Program-made: the position numbers and the translations under genes | Notes under the pieces: model-generated | Databases searched by the model: none | The model's input: only the letters and a program-made list of their open reading frames with translations | What the model was told of the DNA's origin: nothing | Shown here: one piece after another, positions 31,954 to 40,171 of the stretch | How the letters are laid out: every line of letters begins with the position of its first letter | Numbering within the stretch: the stretch's first letter is position 1 | Source of the DNA: an uncultured Bacilli bacterium | GTDB lineage: Bacteria; Bacillota_I; Bacilli_A; RF39; UBA660 | DNA length: 40,171 bases | Assembly (NCBI GenBank): GCA_934086145.1 | Contig: CAKOHV010000018.1 | Span: 1-40,171, forward strand | Direction: 5' to 3'

Positions 31954-33108
31954 ATGATCGATATAAAAAATGCCATTGAGCAATCTAAAAAAATGGAAAA
32001 TGTAAGTTCTGGGGGAAGTCAATGTTTTGATTTTGGCGATGTTATTTTAGTAAAATACGTTGTTAGTTTAAAATATGTTAAAGCGTGTAAAAGTCGTGCC
32101 CGTAGTTGTGAAGAAGAAGTTATGGAAGGTGTTGCCGAAAAGGTTAAGAATGGTGTTAATACACCAAGGCACCTTGCTATTGCCCGTGTTATTGAAGGAA
32201 ATAATGACGTTTGCTATGTCCTACAAGAAAAAAGTAAAGGTAAGAATTGTGCTTCTATGGGCAAATATAATTTACCATATGACCAAACAATTGCAGAGTT
32301 AGAATTTGTTAATAACATTCCTTTTGAACATTATCAAAAGTTAGCTAGTGATTCTTGTCAATTATACGAAATGGGCTATGAAAAGAAAAATAAAAATTTA
32401 TTTTATGATCAAGAAACCGGTTTTTGGTTTATCGATTTCTTGTGTTATAAAAAAGAAAACTCTTTTGACGAAAATGATCCGCAAAAAATATTTGAGGTTG
32501 TAAACTATGTTATGCCAAAACCTCGAAGAATTGCCTCAATAATGGATGATGAATCTGTCCAATTATTATCTTCAGTTCAAAGAGAAAAGAAAGAATTATT
32601 AGAAAATTCTATCGAAGCCAAGACTTTACTAGCCATCAAAAAGGCCATTCCTCGTTTTGAAAGATATGAAAAATTTCATTTATGGCCTAAAAGTGCTAGT
32701 ATAAAGAAATATTTTATGGAACAAGGCCTTGTCAAAAAAGATTTATTTAAACTTGAAGACGACGATTATCCTGTTTTTGATGAATTATATGAAAATGCTA
32801 AGAATCGTGTCATTAGTGGAATCGTTAATGATGGTGTTAGTCTTTGGAGCGTTGAAGTAAATGAAATTAGAAATAAATTAGCTCTATATAATTTAGATCA
32901 ATTATGGTTAGTTCACAAAGATAACTTTCTAAATCAAACTGATTACGAAAGTGAATGGGATTACAGTTCTGCATGTGAAGATCTTCTTAAACAGAAAATG
33001 CTTGATGAAATTGTCCAACAATTAGAGTGCTCTGAAAAAAATGAAAATATAAACGCCTTTTTAGAAGCTGTCTATGCTGAGCATGCGGACCGCTACCATA
33101 AGAAATAA
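31954..33108 (+). CDS. kinase-fold-like protein lacking a canonical catalytic aspartate
   Basis: A 384-residue soluble protein, not firmly assigned. The first 165 residues read like a protein/aminoglycoside kinase core. A glycine-containing strand (SSGGSQCFDFGDVILVKYV) has K34 in the ATP-lysine position, and a hinge-like YVLQEKSKG lies near 88-96. An ending with NLFYDQETGFWFIDF (148-162) resembles the N and DFG positions. Where kinases have HxD, it reads MGYEKKNKN, so the catalytic aspartate is missing or replaced. The C-terminal 200 residues are helical and unrecognised. It is co-transcribed with the zinc-ribbon/LRR protein. The kinase relation is my inference. Confidence 0.55.
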   Translation: MIDIKNAIEQSKKMENVSSGGSQCFDFGDVILVKYVVSLKYVKACKSRARSCEEEVMEGVAEKVKNGVNTPRHLAIARVIEGNNDVCYVLQEKSKGKNCASMGKYNLPYDQTIAELEFVNNIPFEHYQKLASDSCQLYEMGYEKKNKNLFYDQETGFWFIDFLCYKKENSFDENDPQKIFEVVNYVMPKPRRIASIMDDESVQLLSSVQREKKELLENSIEAKTLLAIKKAIPRFERYEKFHLWPKSASIKKYFMEQGLVKKDLFKLEDDDYPVFDELYENAKNRVISGIVNDGVSLWSVEVNEIRNKLALYNLDQLWLVHKDNFLNQTDYESEWDYSSACEDLLKQKMLDEIVQQLECSEKNENINAFLEAVYAEHADRYHKK

Positions 33109-33114
33109 TAATTT

Positions 33115-33163
33115 AAAATCATTCTTATTAATTAGAAAAAACTAATAATAGAATGATTTTTTT
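33115..33163 (+). terminator. rho-independent terminator after the kinase-like gene
   Basis: A long imperfect hairpin: AAAATCATTCT pairs with AGAATGATTTT, with an inner ATTAATTAG/CTAATAAT stem, then T residues. Confidence 0.85.
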
Positions 33164-33230
33164 ATATACTAATCTTATTTCCTTAAAGCCTTAATTTCGC
33201 GCTTCTTCTTTTTATCTTTTCATAAACCAA

Positions 33231-33259
33231 TTGTCTTTTTTTCATATTTAGCTTATAAT
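33231..33259 (+). promoter_or_regulatory. promoter of the gene at 33282
   Basis: TTGTCT (33231-33236), a 17-base spacer and a perfect TATAAT (33254-33259). Confidence 0.7.
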
Positions 33260-33281
33260 AAAACCAAGATAGGAGATAAAA

Positions 33282-34517
33282 ATGAAAAAGAAAATTATTT
33301 TTACAATTATTAGTTTTTTTGCCTTATTTTCCTTAGTCCTTGGTGAAGAATCAATCCTTGGTAACAAAACAGTTGCTAATTTAGATAACCTAGATTCCAT
33401 TACACATATTTCTTATACTGAAAAAAACATTTTGATTGCAACTATGAAAGATTCTGATACCTATTTAACACTTTATGATAATGAATATCATAAAATTTCT
33501 ACTAAGAAACTAACTGATACCATTGTCTATGATTTACAAAAAATAAATGAAACATTTTACTTAGTTACACTAAAAAATAATAATTTATACTTATATAATT
33601 TTGATACAAACTTACATCTAATAAATAGTGTATCAAGCAATGACATAATAACTGCCTCTAAAATAAAACTAAATTACTATGATAATCAACTCTACTTGGT
33701 TTTTCTAACTGATGCTGGTGAACTTTATCAGAATGAAATTCCTATTTATGATTCTAATTTAACTTTCTTAGAAAATAAAAGATTCAGTGAATTTTCAGAA
33801 GAAAATTTAATAAATATTTTTAAAGAAAATTATTATCAAATAAAATTATCCTCAAATATTGATAGTTCATATTATAAAAGCATCTTAACTAGTGAATACT
33901 TAGTAACTTCTTCTGTTAATGAAATGAACATACCAGTCATAAGTCTTTTAGATAAAGATTCTGATATCATCTGGCAAAAAAAACTTAATGAAGCTACAGA
34001 AATTATTGATTTTCAAGTTATTAATAATAAGATTGTTTTACTAACCGATAAAGAACTTGCTCTTTATGACTTTAAAGGAAACTTAATCCAAACCATGCCT
34101 CTTGATAAGGAATATCGTATGTTAAAAGTTATTCAAAATAATTTAGCTTTAATAAGTAATGAGACAATTACCAACTATGCTTTAACATTCCATATAACTC
34201 AAAAAACGAGTATTTATGGCAAACTTACTATTTCTAATACTGCTCAAGCCTATGAACCAATAACCTTTGAGGCAGTCGCTAATTCCGGGTATAATATCAA
34301 AAATGTTATCATCAAAGATGAATATGGAAATTTAATAAGTGAACAAAATAATCAATTTATTATGCCTGCCAGTAATATTACAATTGAACCAGTTTACGAA
34401 GAGACGATAACCAATCCTAATACAGCTGATATCAATATCCTTTTAACTTTTCTAATTGGCTTTATTTTCAGCTTAATTTTAATAAAGGTATATCATGAAT
34501 ATAAATGGTTAAAATAA
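33282..34517 (+). CDS. secreted, C-terminally membrane-anchored beta-rich protein
   Basis: A 411-residue protein. A signal peptide (MKKKIIFTIISFFALFSLVLG) is followed by about 270 residues of short alternating strands (ILIATMKDSDTYLTLYDNEY.., FYLVTLKNNNLYLYNFDT..), which look like beta-propeller blades. Residues about 305-370 (GKLTISNTAQAYEPITFEA, SGYNIKNVIIKDEYG, FIMPASNITIEPVYE) form a divergent InlB-type repeat. A membrane helix and short basic tail end the protein. It is exported and anchored by its C-terminus; no sortase motif is seen. The function is unknown, with surface sensing or binding plausible. AGGAG precedes the ATG. Confidence 0.75.
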   Translation: MKKKIIFTIISFFALFSLVLGEESILGNKTVANLDNLDSITHISYTEKNILIATMKDSDTYLTLYDNEYHKISTKKLTDTIVYDLQKINETFYLVTLKNNNLYLYNFDTNLHLINSVSSNDIITASKIKLNYYDNQLYLVFLTDAGELYQNEIPIYDSNLTFLENKRFSEFSEENLINIFKENYYQIKLSSNIDSSYYKSILTSEYLVTSSVNEMNIPVISLLDKDSDIIWQKKLNEATEIIDFQVINNKIVLLTDKELALYDFKGNLIQTMPLDKEYRMLKVIQNNLALISNETITNYALTFHITQKTSIYGKLTISNTAQAYEPITFEAVANSGYNIKNVIIKDEYGNLISEQNNQFIMPASNITIEPVYEETITNPNTADINILLTFLIGFIFSLILIKVYHEYKWLK

Positions 34518-34545
34518 CAGTTTTTGCTGTTATTTTTATTTTTTA
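34514..34545 (+). terminator. terminator after the beta-rich surface protein
   Basis: The stem ATAACAG/CTGTTAT with loop TTTTTG overlaps the stop codon and is followed by a T-rich tract. Confidence 0.7.
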
Positions 34546-34554
34546 TGGTATAAT
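34546..34554 (+). promoter_or_regulatory. extended -10 promoter (TGGTATAAT)
   Basis: A perfect TATAAT at 34549-34554 with TGn extension, 24 bases before the next ATG. Confidence 0.6.
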
Positions 34555-34578
34555 AATTTTAGAATAGAGTGATAATAT

Positions 34579-35937
34579 ATGCCAGAAAATAACAATGATG
34601 ATTTTAATCTACCTAACTTAAAAAATCAGCCTGAAGGTGCAACTCCCAATAAACCAATTATTGAAATCCCTCAGGAATACTATGATAAATTAGCTAAAGA
34701 AAAAGCTGCCAAAGAAAAACTTCAACAAGAAGCTTTAATTAAAGAACAAAATAATCAAGAATTTAAACGTTCAAGTGGTAAATTTATCTTCAATATTTTA
34801 CTAAATGCGCTTGTTATTTTTGCTATTTTATATTTAATGGTTAATTATAACAAACTACTAATTTTAGCCTTACCGCTTTACTTTATTTTTTATACTTTTA
34901 TTAAAGCCAAGCAAGAAAAGAAAGAATGTACTGCTTCAATATCTCTTTTAATTGGAGGCATTGTCAGTGCCGTTATTTGCTTTGTTGTCGCCGGCTTTGT
35001 CGATGAAAATTTGCGTGAATATTATGATTATTATGCTATTGCTTCTGTTGCTTGTGCCTTTATTGGTCTAATTATTTCTAATATCATTACTCAACTAGTT
35101 ACTAATAAAGAAAACGTTAAAGCTTTACAGACTTTAGCATATCTAGGCTTCTTTATCATATTATTTGGTGGTTCATATCTTCTTTACTTGAAATTCCCTG
35201 AACAAATCCTTCATTACGTATTCATGGAAAGAACAGAAGTAATTGCTGAAACTGAAGAAGAATTTATTATCAAAACTTTAAAAAATCGTTACGGAGTTAC
35301 TTTTACTTGTCAGAAAGCTAAAAACCATATTGATGGTCAAAATCAAAAATTTACTACTCGAATTTGTGCTGATTCTAATAATCGTGAAATTAACGTTACT
35401 AGTACTGAATATAATCAAAATGAAGTCTTATATACTGTCCAAGATGAATATCTTGATATCATTTTTCTAAATGATGTAAAAGCTTCCTTGGCTGAAAAAG
35501 TTAAAGCTGTTACTAATGCTAACAATGTTTCCGTTAGTATTTATCCTAAAGAATATTGTAGTTTTGTTGGTGATTGCGTTGACTCTGATTCATACTATGA
35601 AAATTACCAAGAAGAAAATGATCGTAATAAATTATTTGAAAACAGTAAGAAAATTAACTTTACTAAATATCTTGATGGTAGTGCCGAAGCCTTTATCAAT
35701 GATTATGGTTTTGGTTTCCAAATAGCTGTTTATGGTAATTATAATGGTTTATTAACTGCTGATTATGAAAAAGTAGTCGAAAGCATTCTAGGAGTCTTAA
35801 ATTCTAGTGGTTATCAAAATAAAAATGGTTATGAAATTACTTTAAGAAACTCTGATGAACTAAAACAAATAATGTATAAAGTAACAGGTTCCAAAACTGA
35901 GGATGGAACATTCAAAGATCCTAAAATAGCTAATTAA
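34579..35937 (+). CDS. unrecognised polytopic membrane protein with large soluble C-terminal domain
   Basis: A 452-residue protein. The N-terminal 65 residues are cytoplasmic-looking: Asn/Pro-rich, then a charged coiled coil (YYDKLAKEKAAKEKLQQEAL). About five membrane helices follow (roughly 68-88, 90-108, 119-140, 148-168, 183-203). The last 240 residues form a soluble alpha/beta domain with four cysteines (FTCQKAKNH..RICADS and YCSFVGDC), likely disulfide-bonded outside the cell. No family recognised. It is monocistronic between a promoter and a terminator and directly precedes the giant surface protein at 36132. Confidence 0.75.
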   Translation: MPENNNDDFNLPNLKNQPEGATPNKPIIEIPQEYYDKLAKEKAAKEKLQQEALIKEQNNQEFKRSSGKFIFNILLNALVIFAILYLMVNYNKLLILALPLYFIFYTFIKAKQEKKECTASISLLIGGIVSAVICFVVAGFVDENLREYYDYYAIASVACAFIGLIISNIITQLVTNKENVKALQTLAYLGFFIILFGGSYLLYLKFPEQILHYVFMERTEVIAETEEEFIIKTLKNRYGVTFTCQKAKNHIDGQNQKFTTRICADSNNREINVTSTEYNQNEVLYTVQDEYLDIIFLNDVKASLAEKVKAVTNANNVSVSIYPKEYCSFVGDCVDSDSYYENYQEENDRNKLFENSKKINFTKYLDGSAEAFINDYGFGFQIAVYGNYNGLLTADYEKVVESILGVLNSSGYQNKNGYEITLRNSDELKQIMYKVTGSKTEDGTFKDPKIAN

Positions 35938-35948
35938 TCAAACAACTT

Positions 35949-35972
35949 AAAAGCCCATAAAAAGGGCTTTTT
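35949..35972 (+). terminator. rho-independent terminator
   Basis: A perfect 8-bp stem AAAAGCCC/GGGCTTTT with a 7-base loop. The stem itself ends in the T run. Confidence 0.85.
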
Positions 35973-36131
35973 AATATACTATAAAACTTTTTAAACCAAA
36001 GGCTCCAAGCTTTATTACTAACCATCTTTATAATTGATATCAATATAAAAGGATAGCAATTTAAACTAATTTTTGATATGATTAGTAAAGATAAGATAAA
36101 TACTTTTATCAAATAGAGTAGGTGTAGTATT

Positions 36132-39100
36132 ATGAGTAAATTTAGTATTGTTTTATTAATTCTTTTGGTTATATCTTTTAGTTTAAATATCTCTTATTTT
36201 ATTAAGAAATTACATAAAAAGAAGTATTCACTCATTCGTGCTAAGCTAGCTTTAATTTTATTATGTTTTATTACTACTTTAAATGTCGCTAACTTTAGTT
36301 ATGTAAAAGTCAAAAAGACTGATCTTGTGCAAACCAACTTCCTATCTTTTACTAAAACAACAAAACAAGAATATCAAAAGAAAAATCTTGAAGAAACGTC
36401 TTTAAATGTTTATTTAACTCTAAAAGATAAAGAAGGACGAATAGTTAGTACAACTAATCCTGCAACTCCTATCGATGCCATTTATGAGTTTAAGAATAAC
36501 TCACCCCCGGAAGTGAGAATAAATTTAGAAGATGAATTAGTTTTAAATTATGACATTACCAATTTCTTTGACGCTAATGGCAATCTTTTAGTTGATGAAG
36601 ATACTATTTATTATACCGATATTCCCTCTTATATCATTCCAGCTGCTGACAACGTTGTTGGTACCGAACATGGTCCAGTAGGGGAAAATCGTTTATATAA
36701 ATCGGGCAATGTTGATTGCTTTGGTGGTATTTATATGGAAGGTAAGACAGGTTATCGTCTTAAATTTAGATTTGAAAACACTAAAGACCAAACTAATATT
36801 AAATTTAATTACCAAATACTATTTAATTTATCTAATACTATCAAAAACCAACCAACTGATTTAAAATCAATCGACTTTGAATCCCTTGGTATCTTGCAAT
36901 TCTGGATGAAAGGTGAAGAAATTAATCCTAGTGAAAATGAAATATATACCTTAACCGAAGAAGTCCAAGACAATGAAACATCAGGCGTTATTAAAAAGTT
37001 TGTTACGACAATTACGGACCATCGTGATGAAGGTGAACGCGAATTAAAGGGTGTTTTAAAAATTGGCATGAGTGATGGAATAGGACTTTCAACCGACTGG
37101 TCAAATGGTTGGCTAAAAAATGTTGAAATATATGCCGATGGAGAAAAAATTCCTTATTTTTCACCATCAGCTACTGGTGGTGTTTATGGTAGTGACGCTG
37201 ATAATTTAGTTATTGCGGTTGATTTTGATGAATATTATCAAGATTTAAACTATAATTATGCTAGTGATTCATCAAATAAACAATGTAGCGCTGGAAACTA
37301 TCAACATTCCTGTTTCATAAAAAATTTTTCTCTTCGCTTTGGTAATATTAAGGATAATAATCAATCACTTAAAGGCGTTAAAGAATGGAAAGTTATTATT
37401 ACTGAAAAAATATTTACTGAAGATAATACAATGGTAAATAATGTTATTTATCATGATTTAACTGAACAAGCACCTGATATAAGCGCTATGGTCTCAACCG
37501 AAAATAAAACATGTTCTTCTTGTAGTGATTTTGATTATAAAGCACAATCCAAATTAAAAACATCGTATACCGAATACAATGTTGACTATAAATGGCAAAG
37601 TGATGGTAACTATGTCGAAATGAATTTTGATACTGCTTTTCATACTCCGAGTGGATTATACTACTATTTAAGCTCTAAAATTTTTGGAGAGACTGATTTA
37701 TCTGAAGAAAAGTTTCAACTATATATTAATGACAATTTGATTAATTTTGTTAAAGACTATTATTTAATTCCTTCAGTGGTTATTGGTTCTTCACCAGGTG
37801 CCGATCCAGCAGTTCAAATGCAAATGAAAAAAGTACTAAAAGATGGTTACAAGGATTACCTCGATTATTCTTTTTATTGTGGTCGTAATGCAATTTCTGA
37901 TGAAAAAGAATGTGTTAAATTGAAAAAATTTTTTGCAGTATTACGCAGTGAAGAGGTAAATGAAAATGGTGAATATTATTGGCTAATATTTGATATGCAA
38001 ACTATGTATGAGGCTTATCAATTTGGTAGCATAGCCACAAATCAACCAGAATTTGCAAGATATAATTGTACTGCTAATGCCAAACCACAAGACGGCTATT
38101 GTCCAATGCCATATAAATATGACAATAACCTTAATTCAGATGATAATTTGCGTGTTAAGATGTACATATTCAATGTTTCAAAGAAAGATATTAAATTTAA
38201 AGTTCCTTATAAAATGGGCTACTCCAACCGTATATCAGTAGATGGAAATAGTATGAACAAACCAGATAATAGTGTAGACAATGCATATAGTAGCAATAGT
38301 TCATTAACTTATTGCATGACGGGAAATTATCAAGATTGTAATACATATGTTGAAGAAAAAATTGCAGATAATGATCCCTATAAATATATGTCTATTCAAT
38401 CAGAAAATATGATTGATGACATTATAAAATGGGAAATAGATATTAATACTTCGGAGTTATCTTACTTTCATGGCGAAGCTTCAGACGAAGAAAATGGTTG
38501 GTACCTTACAGATATGTTTTTAAATTTGCCTCCAGAATTAGAATTATTAGAAAAAAGTGGCAAATATTTTGAAAATTACTTTTATGATTCTGGAACTCGA
38601 ACTATTAAAAGAAAAGATGAATCATTGCAAGGGGAAAAAATATTTATTTATTACAAGGTTGCTTATGTGTGCTCGGACTCAAAATGCGAATCATTACGGC
38701 CTTTTTCTGGTTTTTCTCTTTTAAATGATCCAAAAGAACAATTAAAAAATATGTTGACCAGCGAATATATTCCAGATTATGATTATAACTCAAAATCATA
38801 TGGCTTGGAATATTTTGGTTTAAAAAATGATATATATGATGGGCATATTAAATTGATCTTTTTTACTAAGAAAAGTAGTGATGTCCATAATGGTTTAGAT
38901 AGTGACAACAATCATCAAATTTATTTTCAGTTCTCAGCCGCAGGTAAAACAGTGGCTAGCAGAACGGGTGGAGATGTAAACACTATTAATTATGTTGCTA
39001 AGGCCTCAGCTCTTAATAATGTAAAAATAGTCAAAACAAATGAAGAACTTAGTACCTCTGATAATGATAATGAAGATAAAAATCTTGTTGATTGGAAGAT

Positions 39101-40171
39101 ACATACATCGGCTGTTTCTAGCTTTGATAATTATACAATCAATTCACAAAAAGCGACTCCAACAAAAGAATATTCACCAACTAATTTAAGTGGAGTTTAC
39201 CAATTTTCAGAAAAATTTAACGGTATCTCAGCTCCCTACACAAAACTTAAATCGATACATATTAGCGGTAACAATAGATATTACAATTTGAGTAGTCCTA
39301 CATATACTTTTTATTATAACTATGATCTTACACTCGATCAGAGTGACTTAGAAAACTTCATTGACGAAGGTGTTACTGTTGCTGAAAAGTGTATAGATGA
39401 AGATAAGGCTAATAAAATTTGTGTAAAGATTAATTATAATGTCGATGAACAATGTGCCACAGATAAGTCTTGTTTAATTAGCAAATATGGTGAGAATTAT
39501 CGTGAAAAATTACTTGCTGTTTCAAACGGCTTTAACATAAGTGTACGTGGTCTCTTAAATGCAGAGTATTTAAGTATAGAATACGTTACTGAAACTGGTA
39601 ACAAAGCAATGTATGATGACTTTCAAGAAAATAATCAACTTGGTCTATTAACAGGGGATTCAAATCTTACTCTAACGAGTGAAACAACGGCTTTTGATTG
39701 GGGCGTTCAAAATGATAATTTTACTGGTAGGTCTGATTTAATAAAAGTCAGTTCTTCTAATGAAACCAGGGTTATGGCCGAAGCATACGTTGACAAACAA
39801 ACTATTGAAGTAAGTGAAACTCTTCTTGATGGTCGTTACTACCTAAGCCGTGATAATACCAAGAATTCTGTCTTTGCAAGAATCGGTTATGTTCCATCTG
39901 CTTATGTGGATGTTAAAGATATTATGTTAGGTTTTGAACAGTACTCAGATCGTAAAAATATCGATGATGATGCTTATTTAATTGATGAAAGCAATAAGAA
40001 AGCTCTTTTATACTTAAAGCAATACTTAGAATTTAAGAACTTTAAAATAACTTATTGCAATCATTTCAATGCTGATGATAACGATTGTAATGGTGGCTCA
40101 ACGATTTATGAAAATGGTAAATTCCTTGCTGGATGGACCAATTCTAAAATTACTTTTGATAAAGATTCAAT
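36132..40171 (+). CDS. giant membrane-anchored extracytoplasmic protein, 3' end beyond window
   Basis: One frame stays open from the ATG at 36132 to the last base, at least 1346 codons without a stop. The ATG follows AGGTG by seven bases. Two hydrophobic helices lie near the N-terminus (about residues 4-24 and 38-55) with a basic loop between them. The rest is a long polar, Asn/Asp/Tyr/Ser-rich, beta-type sequence, probably outside the cell. Cysteines come in close pairs (KTCSSCS, YCMTGNYQDC, VCSDSKC, QCATDKSC), suggesting local disulfides. No family is recognised and no catalytic motif is visible. It is probably a surface structural or adhesive protein; the true C-terminus, and thus any wall anchor, is unseen. 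Confidence 0.85.
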   Translation, partial: MSKFSIVLLILLVISFSLNISYFIKKLHKKKYSLIRAKLALILLCFITTLNVANFSYVKVKKTDLVQTNFLSFTKTTKQEYQKKNLEETSLNVYLTLKDKEGRIVSTTNPATPIDAIYEFKNNSPPEVRINLEDELVLNYDITNFFDANGNLLVDEDTIYYTDIPSYIIPAADNVVGTEHGPVGENRLYKSGNVDCFGGIYMEGKTGYRLKFRFENTKDQTNIKFNYQILFNLSNTIKNQPTDLKSIDFESLGILQFWMKGEEINPSENEIYTLTEEVQDNETSGVIKKFVTTITDHRDEGERELKGVLKIGMSDGIGLSTDWSNGWLKNVEIYADGEKIPYFSPSATGGVYGSDADNLVIAVDFDEYYQDLNYNYASDSSNKQCSAGNYQHSCFIKNFSLRFGNIKDNNQSLKGVKEWKVIITEKIFTEDNTMVNNVIYHDLTEQAPDISAMVSTENKTCSSCSDFDYKAQSKLKTSYTEYNVDYKWQSDGNYVEMNFDTAFHTPSGLYYYLSSKIFGETDLSEEKFQLYINDNLINFVKDYYLIPSVVIGSSPGADPAVQMQMKKVLKDGYKDYLDYSFYCGRNAISDEKECVKLKKFFAVLRSEEVNENGEYYWLIFDMQTMYEAYQFGSIATNQPEFARYNCTANAKPQDGYCPMPYKYDNNLNSDDNLRVKMYIFNVSKKDIKFKVPYKMGYSNRISVDGNSMNKPDNSVDNAYSSNSSLTYCMTGNYQDCNTYVEEKIADNDPYKYMSIQSENMIDDIIKWEIDINTSELSYFHGEASDEENGWYLTDMFLNLPPELELLEKSGKYFENYFYDSGTRTIKRKDESLQGEKIFIYYKVAYVCSDSKCESLRPFSGFSLLNDPKEQLKNMLTSEYIPDYDYNSKSYGLEYFGLKNDIYDGHIKLIFFTKKSSDVHNGLDSDNNHQIYFQFSAAGKTVASRTGGDVNTINYVAKASALNNVKIVKTNEELSTSDNDNEDKNLVDWKIHTSAVSSFDNYTINSQKATPTKEYSPTNLSGVYQFSEKFNGISAPYTKLKSIHISGNNRYYNLSSPTYTFYYNYDLTLDQSDLENFIDEGVTVAEKCIDEDKANKICVKINYNVDEQCATDKSCLISKYGENYREKLLAVSNGFNISVRGLLNAEYLSIEYVTETGNKAMYDDFQENNQLGLLTGDSNLTLTSETTAFDWGVQNDNFTGRSDLIKVSSSNETRVMAEAYVDKQTIEVSETLLDGRYYLSRDNTKNSVFARIGYVPSAYVDVKDIMLGFEQYSDRKNIDDDAYLIDESNKKALLYLKQYLEFKNFKITYCNHFNADDNDCNGGSTIYENGKFLAGWTNSKITFDKDS

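Noticed and set aside
36809..37069. 86-codon minus-strand frame, and a 62-codon plus-strand frame at 38053
   Set aside because: Both lie within the long open frame starting at 36132 and lack initiation signals.
1..40171. Mycoplasma-type genetic code (TGA as Trp)
   Set aside because: TGA ends genes at 21995-21997 and 27105-27107, and no long gene contains in-frame TGA; tryptophans are TGG.
1..40171. tRNA and rRNA genes
   Set aside because: No cloverleaf with a GTTCRANNC arm and no conserved rRNA segments were recognised; the tRNA-related sequences are T-box leaders.

Overview
The window comes from a low-GC, Gram-positive-type bacterium of the Bacilli/Mollicutes neighbourhood, probably an uncultured gut lineage. 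Supporting signs are strong A+T bias, T-box leaders, AGGAGG-type ribosome binding sites, a CotF-like gene pair, a small single-membrane signal peptidase I, and many secreted or membrane-anchored proteins. TGA is a stop codon here (it ends the genes at 21997 and 27107) and all tryptophans are TGG, so the mycoplasma code is not used. No tRNA, rRNA or CRISPR array was recognised. The lineage is an inference; the gene content is read from the sequence.

Layout. 1-1290: right part of an IS3-family (IS150-like) element with orfA, orfB and its right inverted repeat. 1312-3293: a DUF3592-type membrane protein (minus strand), two small CotF-like proteins and signal peptidase I. 3354-9145: a T-box operon (SpoT-like HD hydrolase, archaeal/eukaryal-type ProRS, SerRS) between two unrecognised proteins that each end in a C-terminal membrane anchor. 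9529-14685: a zinc-ribbon membrane protein and a PrsW-type protease with a zinc ribbon (overlapping genes), a long Pro/Ala/Val-rich repetitive protein ending in a zinc ribbon, and a dCMP deaminase. 14755-19325: a 1285-residue pilin-like surface protein with Ig-like and thrombospondin-like repeats, plus a membrane-anchored partner. 19376-24640: MiaB, a lipoprotein, a second DUF3592 protein, a membrane-bound GH25 muramidase and, on the minus strand, a phosphohexomutase. 24866-26065: an InlB-repeat protein whose start region has an in-frame amber codon. 26286-30208: a second T-box operon (CYTH-domain protein, type 2 IleRS). 30340-35937: a permuted NlpC/P60-like enzyme, a zinc-ribbon/LRR membrane protein, a kinase-like protein and two membrane or surface proteins. 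36132 to the right edge: one open frame of at least 1346 codons encoding a two-pass-anchored giant extracytoplasmic protein, cut by the window end.

How it fits together. Translation is the clearest theme: three aminoacyl-tRNA synthetases and the tRNA-modifying enzyme MiaB, with two operons controlled by tRNA-sensing leaders. Both T-box operons begin with a small enzyme of a phosphate-cleaving family (HD alarmone hydrolase; CYTH). The second theme is the cell surface: peptidase, muramidase, a sugar-phosphate mutase that may feed surface glycans, and several large anchored proteins. The third is a recurring module: cytoplasm-style CxxC zinc ribbons at the ends of four otherwise unrelated proteins, at least three of them membrane proteins.

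The most interesting items are the alarmone-type hydrolase under a T-box, the GxHH active-site signature of IleRS, the pilin-like giant with a 66-residue lysine-rich leader and thrombospondin-like repeats, the amber codon at 24881, and the very long unfinished frame at the right edge.
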